This document shows, in pieces, positions 47,022 through 55,879 of a stretch of 64,000 bases of DNA. The notes below the pieces were generated by a model. It saw only the letters and a program-made list of their open reading frames with translations. It made no database searches and had not been told where the DNA came from. Origin of the DNA: Candidatus Gastranaerophilales bacterium. GTDB taxonomy: Bacteria > Cyanobacteriota > Vampirovibrionia > Gastranaerophilales > Gastranaerophilaceae. Location: contig CALVAK010000001.1 in NCBI GenBank assembly GCA_944325525.1, positions 62,001 through 126,000 on the forward strand. The letters run 5' to 3'. Numbering within the stretch: the stretch's first letter is position 1; each line of letters starts with the position of its first letter. A program made the position numbers and the translations under genes.

Positions 47022-47967
47022 TGTTTACCACTCCCGAAAAAGACTGAAAAAGTTCTTTTTCATTACTGTTCTGAAATACGTTATAGTTCATAATGTTTTT
47101 TAAATCCTGAGCAGGTGCTTTTTTCTCAGGCTTCTTTTGCCCCATTAAAGCTACTAAGAATGGAACGAGAGCTACTGTTATTGTTGCTCTTAAAGGCATA
47201 AATACCGGCTGGAAGAATTTATCCATAACATTTTTTCCGGTTCTTGCATAATTATTGAGAACTTGCTGTTCTTTTAATGCTTTTATAACTTTATCAGATA
47301 TATCCGGAGCTTTTTGTTTTATTTGTTCCTGGAATATTTTTTCAGCTCCTTTTCCGGCTTTTTTGAATATATTTAGATTGATTTTTCCGCCTTCTGTCAG
47401 CAATTTTATTTGTTCTGCTAAAGGTGATTCAATACCTTCAGCTGTTAATTTCTTTCCGTATTCATTTAAAACTTCAACTCCCTGCTTTACTGCTTCCAGA
47501 GACTTTTCTTTTATTTTTGGAGGTATATTAAATACACCTTTATTATTTGCATATTTAGTAGCAGCCGCAATAGGAGTTCCGATTAATGCCGTTGTTGCAA
47601 GACCAACTACACCGGAAGATACTGATTTTGCTGCCTGATAAGAACATTTTTCCTTATCTTCTTTTGTTCTTGCCGTTGCCATTATTGTAACAGGTCTTAA
47701 ACAACATGTAACTATTATTGCAAACAAAGCTTCAGCCGTGAGCGGGTTATCAGAGGCAAAGGTTGCTGCCCTGTGTAATAAAGGAATTCCCCCTTTAAAA
47801 TTCACACGACCATCAGAATTCATCTTGATGGTCGTGTTTATTTGGTCATTATTATTTTGTTTTAAATTATGTCGCTCGTGCACACTCTTCTTTCCTGCGG
47901 GGAACAAGCTTTCAGCTCCTCGCCCCTTCGGGTATCCCATATTCGTTGTAATAGAATTAATTTTCAT
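47008..47967 (-). CDS. MKIN/FKG-type unknown protein with in-frame insert
   Basis: 319 residues. It begins MKINSI and reaches NFKG at about residues 56-59. Between these lies a segment, GYPKGRGAESLFPAG onward, encoded by unusually GC-rich DNA with hairpins. Hydrophobic helices follow at about 80-98 and 113-132, then a charged helical region, then a last membrane-like segment at about 266-281. AAGGA precedes ATG 47967. It overlaps the next gene of the same type by 14 bases. The function is unknown; localisation at the membrane is inferred from the helices. Confidence 0.65.
   Translation of the reverse strand: MKINSITTNMGYPKGRGAESLFPAGKKSVHERHNLKQNNNDQINTTIKMNSDGRVNFKGGIPLLHRAATFASDNPLTAEALFAIIVTCCLRPVTIMATARTKEDKEKCSYQAAKSVSSGVVGLATTALIGTPIAAATKYANNKGVFNIPPKIKEKSLEAVKQGVEVLNEYGKKLTAEGIESPLAEQIKLLTEGGKINLNIFKKAGKGAEKIFQEQIKQKAPDISDKVIKALKEQQVLNNYARTGKNVMDKFFQPVFMPLRATITVALVPFLVALMGQKKPEKKAPAQDLKNIMNYNVFQNSNEKELFQSFSGVVNNENK
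47804..47945. repeat. palindromic, GC-rich insert within the 47008-47967 coding region
   Basis: A perfect 12-bp inverted repeat (47804-47815 with 47826-47837, 10-base loop), then, beyond an AT-rich stretch, a strikingly GC-rich segment at about 47875-47940 containing further stems (CCC-GAA-GGG, and GGGG paired with CCCC around AGCT). It is read in frame as protein. It may be a mobile palindromic element; no second copy was seen in this window. Confidence 0.4.
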
Positions 47968-48159
47968 AATTTCCTTTACATTCTTTCAATTATTCTAAAA
48001 CTCAGCAAATATTTTTTTGCTACTTAGAAGTCTTGATTATAGCAAAAATAAATAATGAAATATGAAAACTTAATATTTTTGTTTTTTATTTTTTCTTTTA
48101 TATCAGCTATTTGCAGGATAAAAATTCAACTTAAAAAAACTTAATGTTAACTTTTATAA

Positions 48160-49458
48160 CTATGAGCCAATTCTTATATAATTAAGTCCAAATTCTTTTA
48201 ACAGTGAGGAATTATACTGATTTCTTCCGTCAAATATAACTTTATCTTTTAAATGATTTTTAATTTGTTCCATGTCTGGATGTCTGAATTCGTTCCATTC
48301 GGTTAAAAGGATAAGTGCATCAGCACTTTTGAGTGCTTTATATGCTGAATCGGCGTATTTAATTTTGTTTCCAAAAATAGCTTTAGCGTTTTCCATTGCC
48401 TGAGGGTCGTATGCTTGAATTATAGCTCCATGCCTTAATAATTCATTAATAATCGGAATAGACGGAGCTTCTCTCATATCATTTGTTTTTGGCTTAAAAG
48501 AAAGACCCCATACAGCAAAGGTTTTATGTTCTATATTTTCTTTATAATATGCCAGAATTTTTTTAACAAATATTTTTTGCTGATTGTTATTAATATCTAT
48601 AACAGCTTCTAAAAGTTTTCCAGAACAGCTGTTGTCATGTGCAACTTTAACTAGTGCATTTAAGTCCTTGGGGAAACAGCTGCCTCCAAAACCTATACCG
48701 GGGAAAAGAAATTTGTTCCCGATTCTATTATCAGTAGTAATACCAATTCTTACCTGTTCAATATCGGCTCCGACTTTTTCACAAATATTTGCTATTTCAT
48801 TAATAAAAGATATTTTTGTTGCAAGAAATGCGTTTGCTGTATATTTTGTCATTTCTGCGGATTTTACATCCATAAAAATCATCCTGTTTGCAGTTTTAAA
48901 ATATGGCGAATATATTTCTTTCATTATTGCAGAAGCTTTTTCACTATTAGACCCGATAATTACTCTGTCAGGAGAAAGAAAATCATCGACAGCGGCACCT
49001 TGTTTTAAAAATTCAGGATTTGAAACAATATCAAAGTTACTGCTTGTATTTTGTGCAATAATTTTCTTCAGTTTTTCGGCGGTTCCAACCGGTACGGTTG
49101 ATTTATTCACTATGACTTTATATTCGTTTATATTTTTAGCTATTTCTTTTGCAACCTCAATAACGGCATTTAAATTACAGGATCCGTCTGTATCTTGCGG
49201 TGTAGCTACAGCAATGAAACAAACTTTGGACTTTTTTACGGCTGCACCTAAATCAGTTGAAAATATTAATCTGCCTTCTTTTACATTGTTTTTTATTAAT
49301 TCTTCAAGTCCCGGTTCGTAAATAGGGATAATACCTTTTTTTAAATTCTGGATTTTTTCATTATTATTATCTATACAAATAACGCTATTGCCCATATCTG
49401 CAAGGCAGGTGCCTGCAACTAAGCCTACATAGCCGGTTCCAATAACACAAATTTTCAT
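48160..49458 (-). CDS. ugd: UDP-glucose 6-dehydrogenase
   Basis: Oxidises UDP-glucose to UDP-glucuronate for surface polysaccharides. 432 residues. N-terminal NAD site MKICVIGTGYVGLVAGTCLA; VNKSTVPVGTAEKL; NPEFLKQGAAVDDFLSPDRVIIG; the catalytic cysteine in GFGGSCFPKDLNAL; and the C-terminal UDP-binding domain with WGLSFKPKTNDMREAPS. All family motifs are intact. A GGGAGC ribosome site precedes ATG 49458. It is transcribed alone. UDP-mannose and UDP-N-acetyl sugars are alternative substrates of close relatives. Confidence 0.94.
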   Translation of the reverse strand: MKICVIGTGYVGLVAGTCLADMGNSVICIDNNNEKIQNLKKGIIPIYEPGLEELIKNNVKEGRLIFSTDLGAAVKKSKVCFIAVATPQDTDGSCNLNAVIEVAKEIAKNINEYKVIVNKSTVPVGTAEKLKKIIAQNTSSNFDIVSNPEFLKQGAAVDDFLSPDRVIIGSNSEKASAIMKEIYSPYFKTANRMIFMDVKSAEMTKYTANAFLATKISFINEIANICEKVGADIEQVRIGITTDNRIGNKFLFPGIGFGGSCFPKDLNALVKVAHDNSCSGKLLEAVIDINNNQQKIFVKKILAYYKENIEHKTFAVWGLSFKPKTNDMREAPSIPIINELLRHGAIIQAYDPQAMENAKAIFGNKIKYADSAYKALKSADALILLTEWNEFRHPDMEQIKNHLKDKVIFDGRNQYNSSLLKEFGLNYIRIGS

Positions 49459-49576
49459 ATATTAGCTCCCACAAAAGCAATTGTAGCACAAAGTGTGTCT
49501 TAAGTCATCCAAAGACCTTATTATGACTATGATTAATATTAATAACAATAAAATTTTTTACGAGTATTATTAAAAT

Positions 49577-51241
49577 ATGAAAATAAAAACCGTTGGTAAT
49601 TTATATAATACAAAAAATATTCAATCTTTCAAAGCAGCAACAATTAATATTAATGCGTTTTCTGATACCCATGGTGAATTGCTGGAAGCAAATTATGCAC
49701 TTGAAGAAATGAGAAGGTTAAAACAGGATATATTCTGCCCTGAACAAAAAGGAAAACAAAATGTTCTGGCCGTCTGCGGTGATTGGTTTATTGACGGTGC
49801 AAGAAAAGGATATTCTTCTGACCCTCAAAAACCGGTGGGAAAATTTCAACTTGATATTTTTAATGAACTAATAAGACAGATAAAAGAATTCTCTCCTGAA
49901 ATACCGGTATTGTTTACTCCGGGAAATCATGAGTTTGATGGTGGAATACCGCTGCTTGATGAAATATTGTCTGATATTAATGCGGGGGTTTTATTTTCAA
50001 ATCTTGATATTGAAAACTCTTCAGGATTTTGTAAAAGTATAGGGAAAAATAAAATCTTCAATAAAAAGATTATAGAAATTGAGGATGATAAAAATTCTTA
50101 TTTAAAACATCGTGTTCTTTTTCTGGGAATAGCTCCGGTTAATTTACAAATGTATCAAAAACAACTTGACGGTGTTTGTCTTTTAAATAATTCAGCTAAA
50201 ATACAAAGCAAGGTTGAGAAAGAAGATTATCAAGAAACTTTGGATTATTGTAAAAAGCAAATTGAAGAATTTAAACAGGATAATCCTAATGGAGTAATTG
50301 TTTTATTGTGTCATACCGGTGTTTCTTTTGCAGATAATCTTGCAAAAGAATCAGATGTAGATATTATCTTTGACGGACATGAGCATAAAGAAAATATTAG
50401 ATATGTTAATGGAACACCTATTATTCCTCTTTCTCAAAATTTCAAGAAAATAGTTAATACAAAAATTAGAATGCGTGATGACGGGGCTTTGGAAAATATA
50501 GAAATAAAATCTTTTAATCCGTTTGAAAATAAAACAAAAGGACCTCTTTATAAATTATATCTAAGTTTATTTAAAAAAGATTTGGTTAAGAAATATTCTG
50601 TTTTAACACCTTATAAATGGATGAAAATACTGAGTACCGATAATATAAGGACTGAAAATAATTATCTTGCAAATTTTGTTACTGACTCACTGCTTGGTGA
50701 AATAAAAAGAGAACATTATGATGTTGACTTTTTTGCTATAAATTCATCAGCTATAAGACATCCTCTAAAAATATCAGAAAAACCGTCTGTTTCCGTGTTT
50801 GATATTATGAATGTTCTTTCAGGTATAAGTTCATCTGATGGTAGAATTTTGATTAATGAAATTTCAGGAGAAACTTTAGCTTATTTAGTTATTGATAATA
50901 TAATTTTTAATAAAGATTTGCCTCAAAAAAATCCGCTTATCCATTATGCGGGACTCTCTATCAACCGAACTGCAATATTGAGAGAAATAGCAAGAAAAAA
51001 ATCCCCCAGAGAGCTAACGAAATATATTGTAGATACTAAAACTAAAAAACCTGTAAACCCAGATAAAATGTACAGACTGGCAAATGTTGAAAAATATTTT
51101 AATAAAAGCCAAAATCCATTTATTAAAGAGTTAAAAAAATATTCATATTATACTGACAATACTGTACAAGAGTTATTTAAAAATTCTTTTGAACATTCGC
51201 AAGGACGATTATATGCAAAATGTGACGTAAGAATACAATAA
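49577..51241 (+). CDS. 5'-nucleotidase / metallophosphatase-like protein with MKI..FKA N-terminus
   Basis: 554 residues. The metallophosphatase domain has FSDTHGELLEANYAL (D-x-H), VCGDWFIDGA (GDx), TPGNHEFDGG (GNHE), LLCHTGVSF and FDGHEHKEN (GHxH), so all five metal motifs are present. A C-terminal part (about 365-540) with NYLANFVTDSLLGEI resembles the 5'-nucleotidase C domain. There is no Sec signal; the first residues, MKIKTVGNLYNTKNIQSFKA, resemble the MKIN/FKG leader. It probably hydrolyses nucleotides or related phosphoesters; localisation is uncertain. Confidence 0.82.
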   Translation: MKIKTVGNLYNTKNIQSFKAATININAFSDTHGELLEANYALEEMRRLKQDIFCPEQKGKQNVLAVCGDWFIDGARKGYSSDPQKPVGKFQLDIFNELIRQIKEFSPEIPVLFTPGNHEFDGGIPLLDEILSDINAGVLFSNLDIENSSGFCKSIGKNKIFNKKIIEIEDDKNSYLKHRVLFLGIAPVNLQMYQKQLDGVCLLNNSAKIQSKVEKEDYQETLDYCKKQIEEFKQDNPNGVIVLLCHTGVSFADNLAKESDVDIIFDGHEHKENIRYVNGTPIIPLSQNFKKIVNTKIRMRDDGALENIEIKSFNPFENKTKGPLYKLYLSLFKKDLVKKYSVLTPYKWMKILSTDNIRTENNYLANFVTDSLLGEIKREHYDVDFFAINSSAIRHPLKISEKPSVSVFDIMNVLSGISSSDGRILINEISGETLAYLVIDNIIFNKDLPQKNPLIHYAGLSINRTAILREIARKKSPRELTKYIVDTKTKKPVNPDKMYRLANVEKYFNKSQNPFIKELKKYSYYTDNTVQELFKNSFEHSQGRLYAKCDVRIQ

Positions 51242-51367
51242 TATAAATATCTTAGGGGAAATTATGTTTATTGAATTTTTTTCTTGTGAATGTTAATATA
51301 AATTTTAGACAGCAGGTGTTGTTATTTATAAGTGTTGGAATAAAAAAATAACAACAAATAATATTAA

Positions 51368-51444
<77 letters not shown>

Positions 51445-51448
51445 TTTG

Positions 51449-51480
51449 AAAAACCGGCATTCATTGAATTCCGGTTTTTT
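51449..51480 (+). terminator. Rho-independent terminator of tRNA-Pro
   Basis: AAAAACCGG (51449-51457) pairs with CCGGTTTTT (51471-51479), with an inner stem ATTC/GAAT. A long T-run follows. It lies 5 bases after the tRNA CCA end. Confidence 0.9.
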
Positions 51481-51617
51481 TATTATATGGCTTATTGTTT
51501 GTATTAGGACAATAAATATCCCGGCTATTGTGAAAATGCAATAACCTGAAAAGGCCTTTGTAAATTAACAGTTATTAACGGGAAGGAAAATATCCGTTTA
51601 TTTTTGTTTCGTTTTAA

Positions 51618-53189
51618 TTATTTTTTTTGGGAATATTTCCTTAGCCCTGGAGCTTCATTTGAACCTGTTCTTTTTGCTGTTATTGCATATTGTATTTTAG
51701 GAATTGCTATACCCAGAGCAAATGCTGAAACAGCTGTTGCTATTATTCTGAATCCTGCAGATAAAGCATAGCTTTTTTTGTTGATTCCATCCAGAAGCTT
51801 TCTGTCTATTATTCCTTTATTTTTCTTGTTTGCCGTATCAATTATTTTGTTGAGGTATTTATCAATATTTTCTCTAAAAGCTGTTATTTTTTTGTACGGT
51901 ATATATTTATAGGGATTTGTTAAATCTTCTCCGAACTTACTCTTATACAGGTTTTGCATAAATTCAGGCGAGCTTATATATCCGTTTTTAAATATATCTG
52001 AAACCTGCTGTTTTGTTAATACTCTTCCAAGTTTTGCCTGTACGGGTTGTAATTTTGACATTTCCGCTGCTTTTACTTTTAAATTTTCATCCGGCAGATA
52101 TTTGTTTAACTCATCCAAAGAAATTACATCAGAAGAAAAAGGAAGTTTTGAAATTATTTCTTTCGCCTCTTCTGTTAATGTACCTATTGCTTTTTTACTA
52201 AATTCTTCTACACTTATTGGTTTTGAAGAACCATCTAATTTTCTTATTTGTTCAAGAACTTTGTCATTTATTTGTTTTGCACAAACAGGGTCAATATCTG
52301 TTAAACTCGAGCTTTTTGAAAGCTTTTGCAGCAGCTTATATACTAAAGGAGTACTTGCAAAATAAAAGAATGATGAACTTGCATCACGGAAGAAATATTC
52401 AATTCCTTCATCAGGATTTCTTGCTGTAACAACACGACCTGATAGAATTCCGGTATCACATGTCAGCATCTTGCATATTTTATTGTTCTCCAGATAGTGA
52501 GCTATTGTTGTCATTGTTGACGGGGAAACACCTTTGAAAGATGTGTTTTTACCTTTTTTATCAGTAATTCTTTTATTAAATTCATCAAATGAAGATTGTT
52601 TTGCTATAGTTTCGTCAAAAGATGAAGTTTTATCTTCTTTTTGATTGTTCTTATTTTTTGACATAAGTTTATCTGTAATTGCCTGATTTATTTTAGGCAG
52701 TGCAAATCCGACAAAACCTGTTGCTAGAATTGTTGATAATATTATTTTTGTAAATTTAAAAGTTGCAAGTTTTTTTTCAAGGCTTTTTACGTTCTGTTCA
52801 TCTTTAATAGTTTCGCCCAGATCCTTAACAAGATTTTCAAAAGGTGTTCTTAACGCATCTTTTCCTACATCGAAATTTGTTGTAGGCAGTTTTAATACAT
52901 GTTTTCCGAAATTGTCTCCGATTTTATTAAATATATCAACACCTTTCATCCAGAATATTGCAGAGACTATATCATCTGTAAATCTTTCTCTAAATTCAGG
53001 GAATCCACCTCTTTTATAGGCAGATATTCCTCTGCCTCCCGTAACAAAAGATTCAAGAAAAATTGTTGTCATCAAAGAATCAGGGTTAGCAAATGTTCTT
53101 AATACTTCCCTTCCGCCTTTATAACTTATTGTGTTTCCTTTTTCTCTTTGTTTTTGAAAACTGTTGTTTTGTATTCTATTTATTTTCAT
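51618..53189 (-). CDS. MKIN/FKG-type unknown protein, internally duplicated
   Basis: 523 residues made of two related halves. Half 1 begins MKINRIQNNSFQ and reaches SYKGG (about 22-26); half 2 begins at about 215 with NTSFKGVSPSTM. Each half continues with an MTTI, a TG..GR segment with an E.F.RD stretch, and ends in a hydrophobic helix with PKIxxAITxK (half 1 GFALPKINQAITDK, half 2 GIAIPKIQYAITAK). There is no Sec signal peptide. The repeat of the F/Y-KG tripeptide inside the protein argues that it belongs to the repeat unit. The function is unknown. It is transcribed alone, opposite to tRNA-Pro. Confidence 0.65.
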   Translation of the reverse strand: MKINRIQNNSFQKQREKGNTISYKGGREVLRTFANPDSLMTTIFLESFVTGGRGISAYKRGGFPEFRERFTDDIVSAIFWMKGVDIFNKIGDNFGKHVLKLPTTNFDVGKDALRTPFENLVKDLGETIKDEQNVKSLEKKLATFKFTKIILSTILATGFVGFALPKINQAITDKLMSKNKNNQKEDKTSSFDETIAKQSSFDEFNKRITDKKGKNTSFKGVSPSTMTTIAHYLENNKICKMLTCDTGILSGRVVTARNPDEGIEYFFRDASSSFFYFASTPLVYKLLQKLSKSSSLTDIDPVCAKQINDKVLEQIRKLDGSSKPISVEEFSKKAIGTLTEEAKEIISKLPFSSDVISLDELNKYLPDENLKVKAAEMSKLQPVQAKLGRVLTKQQVSDIFKNGYISSPEFMQNLYKSKFGEDLTNPYKYIPYKKITAFRENIDKYLNKIIDTANKKNKGIIDRKLLDGINKKSYALSAGFRIIATAVSAFALGIAIPKIQYAITAKRTGSNEAPGLRKYSQKK

Positions 53190-53283
53190 TGATTTTTCTT
53201 GTCAGGCTTCCAAAAAATTTTAAAAATGAAGATAATTTTTTTTGCTAGTATATCTTTAAAAATTAATATTCTTAATAATTTTA

Positions 53284-53311
53284 TTTACTTTATTTTTTTA
53301 GATTATATAAT
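53284..53311 (+). promoter_or_regulatory. candidate promoter of rpsT
   Basis: TATAAT at 53306-53311, with TTTACT (53284-53289, four matches to TTGACA) 16 bases upstream. The gene start is 75 bases downstream, preceded by AAAGGA. Confidence 0.4.
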
Positions 53312-53385
53312 AAACATACTCACTAATCCTCTAAGCAGATTGTAATGATAAACATTCACAATACTGAATTAGAAAGGAAAAAACA

Positions 53386-53661
53386 ATGGCTAATATTAAA
53401 TCGGCGAAGAAAAGAATTTTAACAGCACAAAGAAATCACGACAGAAATGTTGTTTTTAAATCAACAATAAAATCTGCCGTTAAAAATGTTCTTGCTTTAG
53501 CTCAAGCCAAAGAAAAAGACCAGGAAGCTATTAAAGTTGCGTTATCAAAAGCTTATAAATTATGCGATAAAGCTGCATCAAAAGGAATTTTGCATAAAAA
53601 TACAGCTTCAAGAAAAAAATCAAGATTAACAAGAGCTGTAAATAAGTTAATTGCAAATTAA
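53386..53661 (+). CDS. rpsT: 30S ribosomal protein S20
   Basis: 91 residues, highly basic and helical. It begins MANIKSAKKRILTAQRNHDRN, the S20 start that contacts 16S rRNA, and ends with GILHKNTASRKKSRLTRAVNK, a family hallmark. It has normal length. An AAAGGA ribosome site precedes the ATG, a promoter-like element lies upstream, and a strong terminator follows, so it is monocistronic. Confidence 0.97.
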   Translation: MANIKSAKKRILTAQRNHDRNVVFKSTIKSAVKNVLALAQAKEKDQEAIKVALSKAYKLCDKAASKGILHKNTASRKKSRLTRAVNKLIAN

Positions 53662-53673
53662 TGGTTTTTTGGT

Positions 53674-53707
53674 AAAAAAAAGCTCCTGACATTGAGGAGC
53701 TTTTTTT
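53674..53707. terminator. Rho-independent terminator of rpsT
   Basis: Stem AAAAAAAGCTCCT with AGGAGCTTTTTTT around a 7-base loop. It lies between rpsT (ends 53661) and the convergent small gene ending at 53719, and can work in both directions. Confidence 0.9.
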
Positions 53708-53718
53708 ATTTGTATTCT

Positions 53719-53961
53719 TTATCCGACTAAACCAGAATCATCATATTCTGATGCCTTCACCATAATGGCATGTTCAACAGGATTTTCTTTTTTAATTGAT
53801 GTATCAAAAGGAACTTCATCAAAACTATATTCTTCTTTTACTCTTTTTAATTGATTTTCATCAACCAGCTTTTTTGCAAGTTCCGCTATTTCATATACTA
53901 ATTGATATCTGTTTTCAGTATTCTCGTTTAAGTCCCATGCTATTTTTATAATTTGATTCAT
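53719..53961 (-). CDS. small protein, possible divergent RNA polymerase omega subunit
   Basis: 80 residues. The layout ENRYQLVYEIAELAKKLVDEN, then a charged spacer, then NPVEHAIMVKASE resembles the omega (RpoZ) pattern NRYxLVxxAAxRAxxL ... KPVxxAxxEI. If so it would bind the beta' subunit. The match is loose, and the basic RA(R/K) part is partly replaced by acidic residues. No membrane part is seen. GGAGG-type (AGGAAC) ribosome site precedes it. It could equally be an unknown small protein. Confidence 0.45.
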   Translation of the reverse strand: MNQIIKIAWDLNENTENRYQLVYEIAELAKKLVDENQLKRVKEEYSFDEVPFDTSIKKENPVEHAIMVKASEYDDSGLVG

Positions 53962-54278
53962 AAGTTCCTCCGTTGGTGTTTATATTTGTATGATACAATG
54001 CTGATGTTTTAATATCAAGCAATCATTAAATTTTATTCGGGCTAAAGTGTTAAGTTTTGTAACTGTACCAAAAAGCATGCTCTGTCATGCTTTTGCGGGT
54101 TTTGCCTTTTGACTGTTTTTTATGTTAAAAAATGTTAATTTGAATTAGAAATCATGAAAAACCATGCTGCATCATGCTTTAGCATGGGTTTAATTTTTCT
54201 TGTCTATAAATAACTCTAGCCCTATACCATGCATAAAAACTATGATTTTATTGAGAAGAGCAATAATTATAGTTTAAA
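53962..54278. other. 317-base gene-free divergent region with two CATGC hairpins
   Basis: Two similar inverted repeats. 54071-54079 (AAAAGCATG) pairs with 54086-54094 (CATGCTTTT). 54161-54168 (ACCATGCT) pairs with 54181-54189 (AGCATGGGT). They share the CATGCTTT core and sit about 90 bases apart. The rest is AT-rich, with no open frame of note. They may be dispersed repeats, transcription terminators or operators; the genes on both sides are divergent. Confidence 0.4.
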
Positions 54279-54848
54279 ATGCAAAATACAGCGAATAATA
54301 AAATATATACTAATGTTATAAATCTACAATCGGAACTTCTTTTTAGAGAGGCCGAGGATGATTTATACTATTTTAATCATTTAAATATTGCTGCTAAAAA
54401 GTTAAAAAAAGCTATTGAATTGACGCCGTTTCATTTTAAAAGTATTATGCTTTATGCGGATATTTGTACAATTAAAGGGCAGATAAAAAAAGCTCTTTTA
54501 TTATATTTAAAAGCTCAAAAAATAAAACCGGAATATAGATTATCAGCTTGCATAGCTAACTGTTATTATTTATTAAAGGAATATCAAAAGTCTATTGAAT
54601 ATTGTGATATTGCAGTGAAAAATTATTCGGGATATGATTTTTCACTTTATTCTCAAGTTATTGAATTAAAAATTAACAGCTTTATAAATTTAAAAGAATA
54701 TCAACAGGCTTATATTACTCTTATTCGCTCGCAAAATCTTCTTGATCCTTTTTCTTTAAAAACTATATATAATTCTAACTACGGGGTTTTAAATGAAAAA
54801 ATAAAATTAAAGAAGAAACTTCATTTCTCTGGATTAAAAATTGTATAG
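54279..54848 (+). CDS. TPR-repeat protein
   Basis: 189 residues with three to four tetratricopeptide-like repeats: HLNIAAKKLKKAIELTPFHF, GQIKKALLLYLKAQKIKPEY and KEYQKSIEYCDIAVKNYSGY. There is no signal peptide, so it is probably cytoplasmic and mediates protein contacts. The partner is unknown. A gap of 59 bases separates it from the dehydrogenase gene. Confidence 0.75.
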   Translation: MQNTANNKIYTNVINLQSELLFREAEDDLYYFNHLNIAAKKLKKAIELTPFHFKSIMLYADICTIKGQIKKALLLYLKAQKIKPEYRLSACIANCYYLLKEYQKSIEYCDIAVKNYSGYDFSLYSQVIELKINSFINLKEYQQAYITLIRSQNLLDPFSLKTIYNSNYGVLNEKIKLKKKLHFSGLKIV

Positions 54849-54907
54849 TATAATTAATACAGCTGAATTTATTCTGCTATATGTAGAATCAGAATCGAGA
54901 GGAAGTT

Positions 54908-55879
54908 ATGAAAGCAGTTGTATTTGATGAAAAATTAAAAGTTGTACCGGGTGTTGAAATTCCAAAACCAAAAAAAGATGAAGCTTTAATTCGTGTTCTA
55001 ATTTCCGGTATTTGTAATACTGATTATGAAATTACAAAAGGATATATGGGATATAAAGGGATTATCGGGCATGAGTTCATCGGTATTGTAGAAGATGTTA
55101 ATTGCCAGGATAAATACTGGATTGGGAAAAGAGTAGCTGGAGAAATAAATAACGGATGCGGGATTTGTGAGTGGTGCAGAAAAGGATTGGAAAGACACTG
55201 CCCTGATCGAGAAACTCTCGGAATTTGGAAAAAAGATGGATGTATGGCTGAATATGTTACAATTCCGATTAAGAATCTTATAGAAATACCTGAAAATGTC
55301 GCAACTGAAGAAGCTGTTTTTATTGAACCACTTGCTGCAGCACTTGAAATTCTTGAACAATTACATATTAAACCTTTTGAGAAAGTTGCCGTCCTGGGAG
55401 ATGGTAAATTAGGTTTAATAACGGCTCTTGCTCTAAATGCATCCGGTCTTGATGTTGTTTTGATAGGCAAACATGAAAATAAACTTGATATAGCAAAGGA
55501 GCAAAACGTTAAAACATTATTATTGAAAGATGTGAACGTACAGAAGTATTTTGATGTTGTTGTTGAAGCTACAGGCTCAATTACAGGTTTTGAAACTTCA
55601 ATATCTCTTGTCAAGCCAAGAGGAGTGCTGGTTTTAAAAAGTACTATAGCTGCTTCTAAAGAATTTAATTTTGCACCTATTGTTGTTGATGAAATAACTG
55701 TTCTCGGTTCAAGATGCGGTCAATTTAAACCGGCTTTAAGATATATGGAACAAAAAAAAATAAATTTTAAACCTTTAATTTCAGGCGTATTTAGCATTGA
55801 CGATGCACTTATAGCATTTAAACGCAATGCAGATAAGGATTCTGTTAAAATTCTTATAAAAACGGAGAATGAAAAGTAA
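54908..55879 (+). CDS. zinc-dependent medium-chain alcohol/polyol dehydrogenase
   Basis: 323 residues of the MDR family. Catalytic zinc ligands are C36, H55 and E56 (GHEF); structural zinc ligands are C84, C87, C90 and C98, all present. The NAD(P)-binding domain has VAVLGDGKLGLITALALNASG. Close relatives act on threonine, sorbitol or other polyols, so the substrate is open. GAGAGGAAG gives a strong ribosome site. Its stop TAA shares its last base with the ATG of the flippase-like gene (TAATG), so the two are translationally coupled. Confidence 0.88.
   Translation: MKAVVFDEKLKVVPGVEIPKPKKDEALIRVLISGICNTDYEITKGYMGYKGIIGHEFIGIVEDVNCQDKYWIGKRVAGEINNGCGICEWCRKGLERHCPDRETLGIWKKDGCMAEYVTIPIKNLIEIPENVATEEAVFIEPLAAALEILEQLHIKPFEKVAVLGDGKLGLITALALNASGLDVVLIGKHENKLDIAKEQNVKTLLLKDVNVQKYFDVVVEATGSITGFETSISLVKPRGVLVLKSTIAASKEFNFAPIVVDEITVLGSRCGQFKPALRYMEQKKINFKPLISGVFSIDDALIAFKRNADKDSVKILIKTENEK

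Noticed and set aside
48004..48021. AGCAAA-TTTGCT hairpin upstream of an MKIN gene
   Set aside because: Six AT-rich base pairs around a T-run are expected by chance in this DNA, and no gene ends there to need a terminator.
48584..49321. 245-codon plus-strand open frame opposite ugd
   Set aside because: Ugd on the other strand has all family motifs. The antisense product has no recognisable domain and only reflects AT-rich codon bias.
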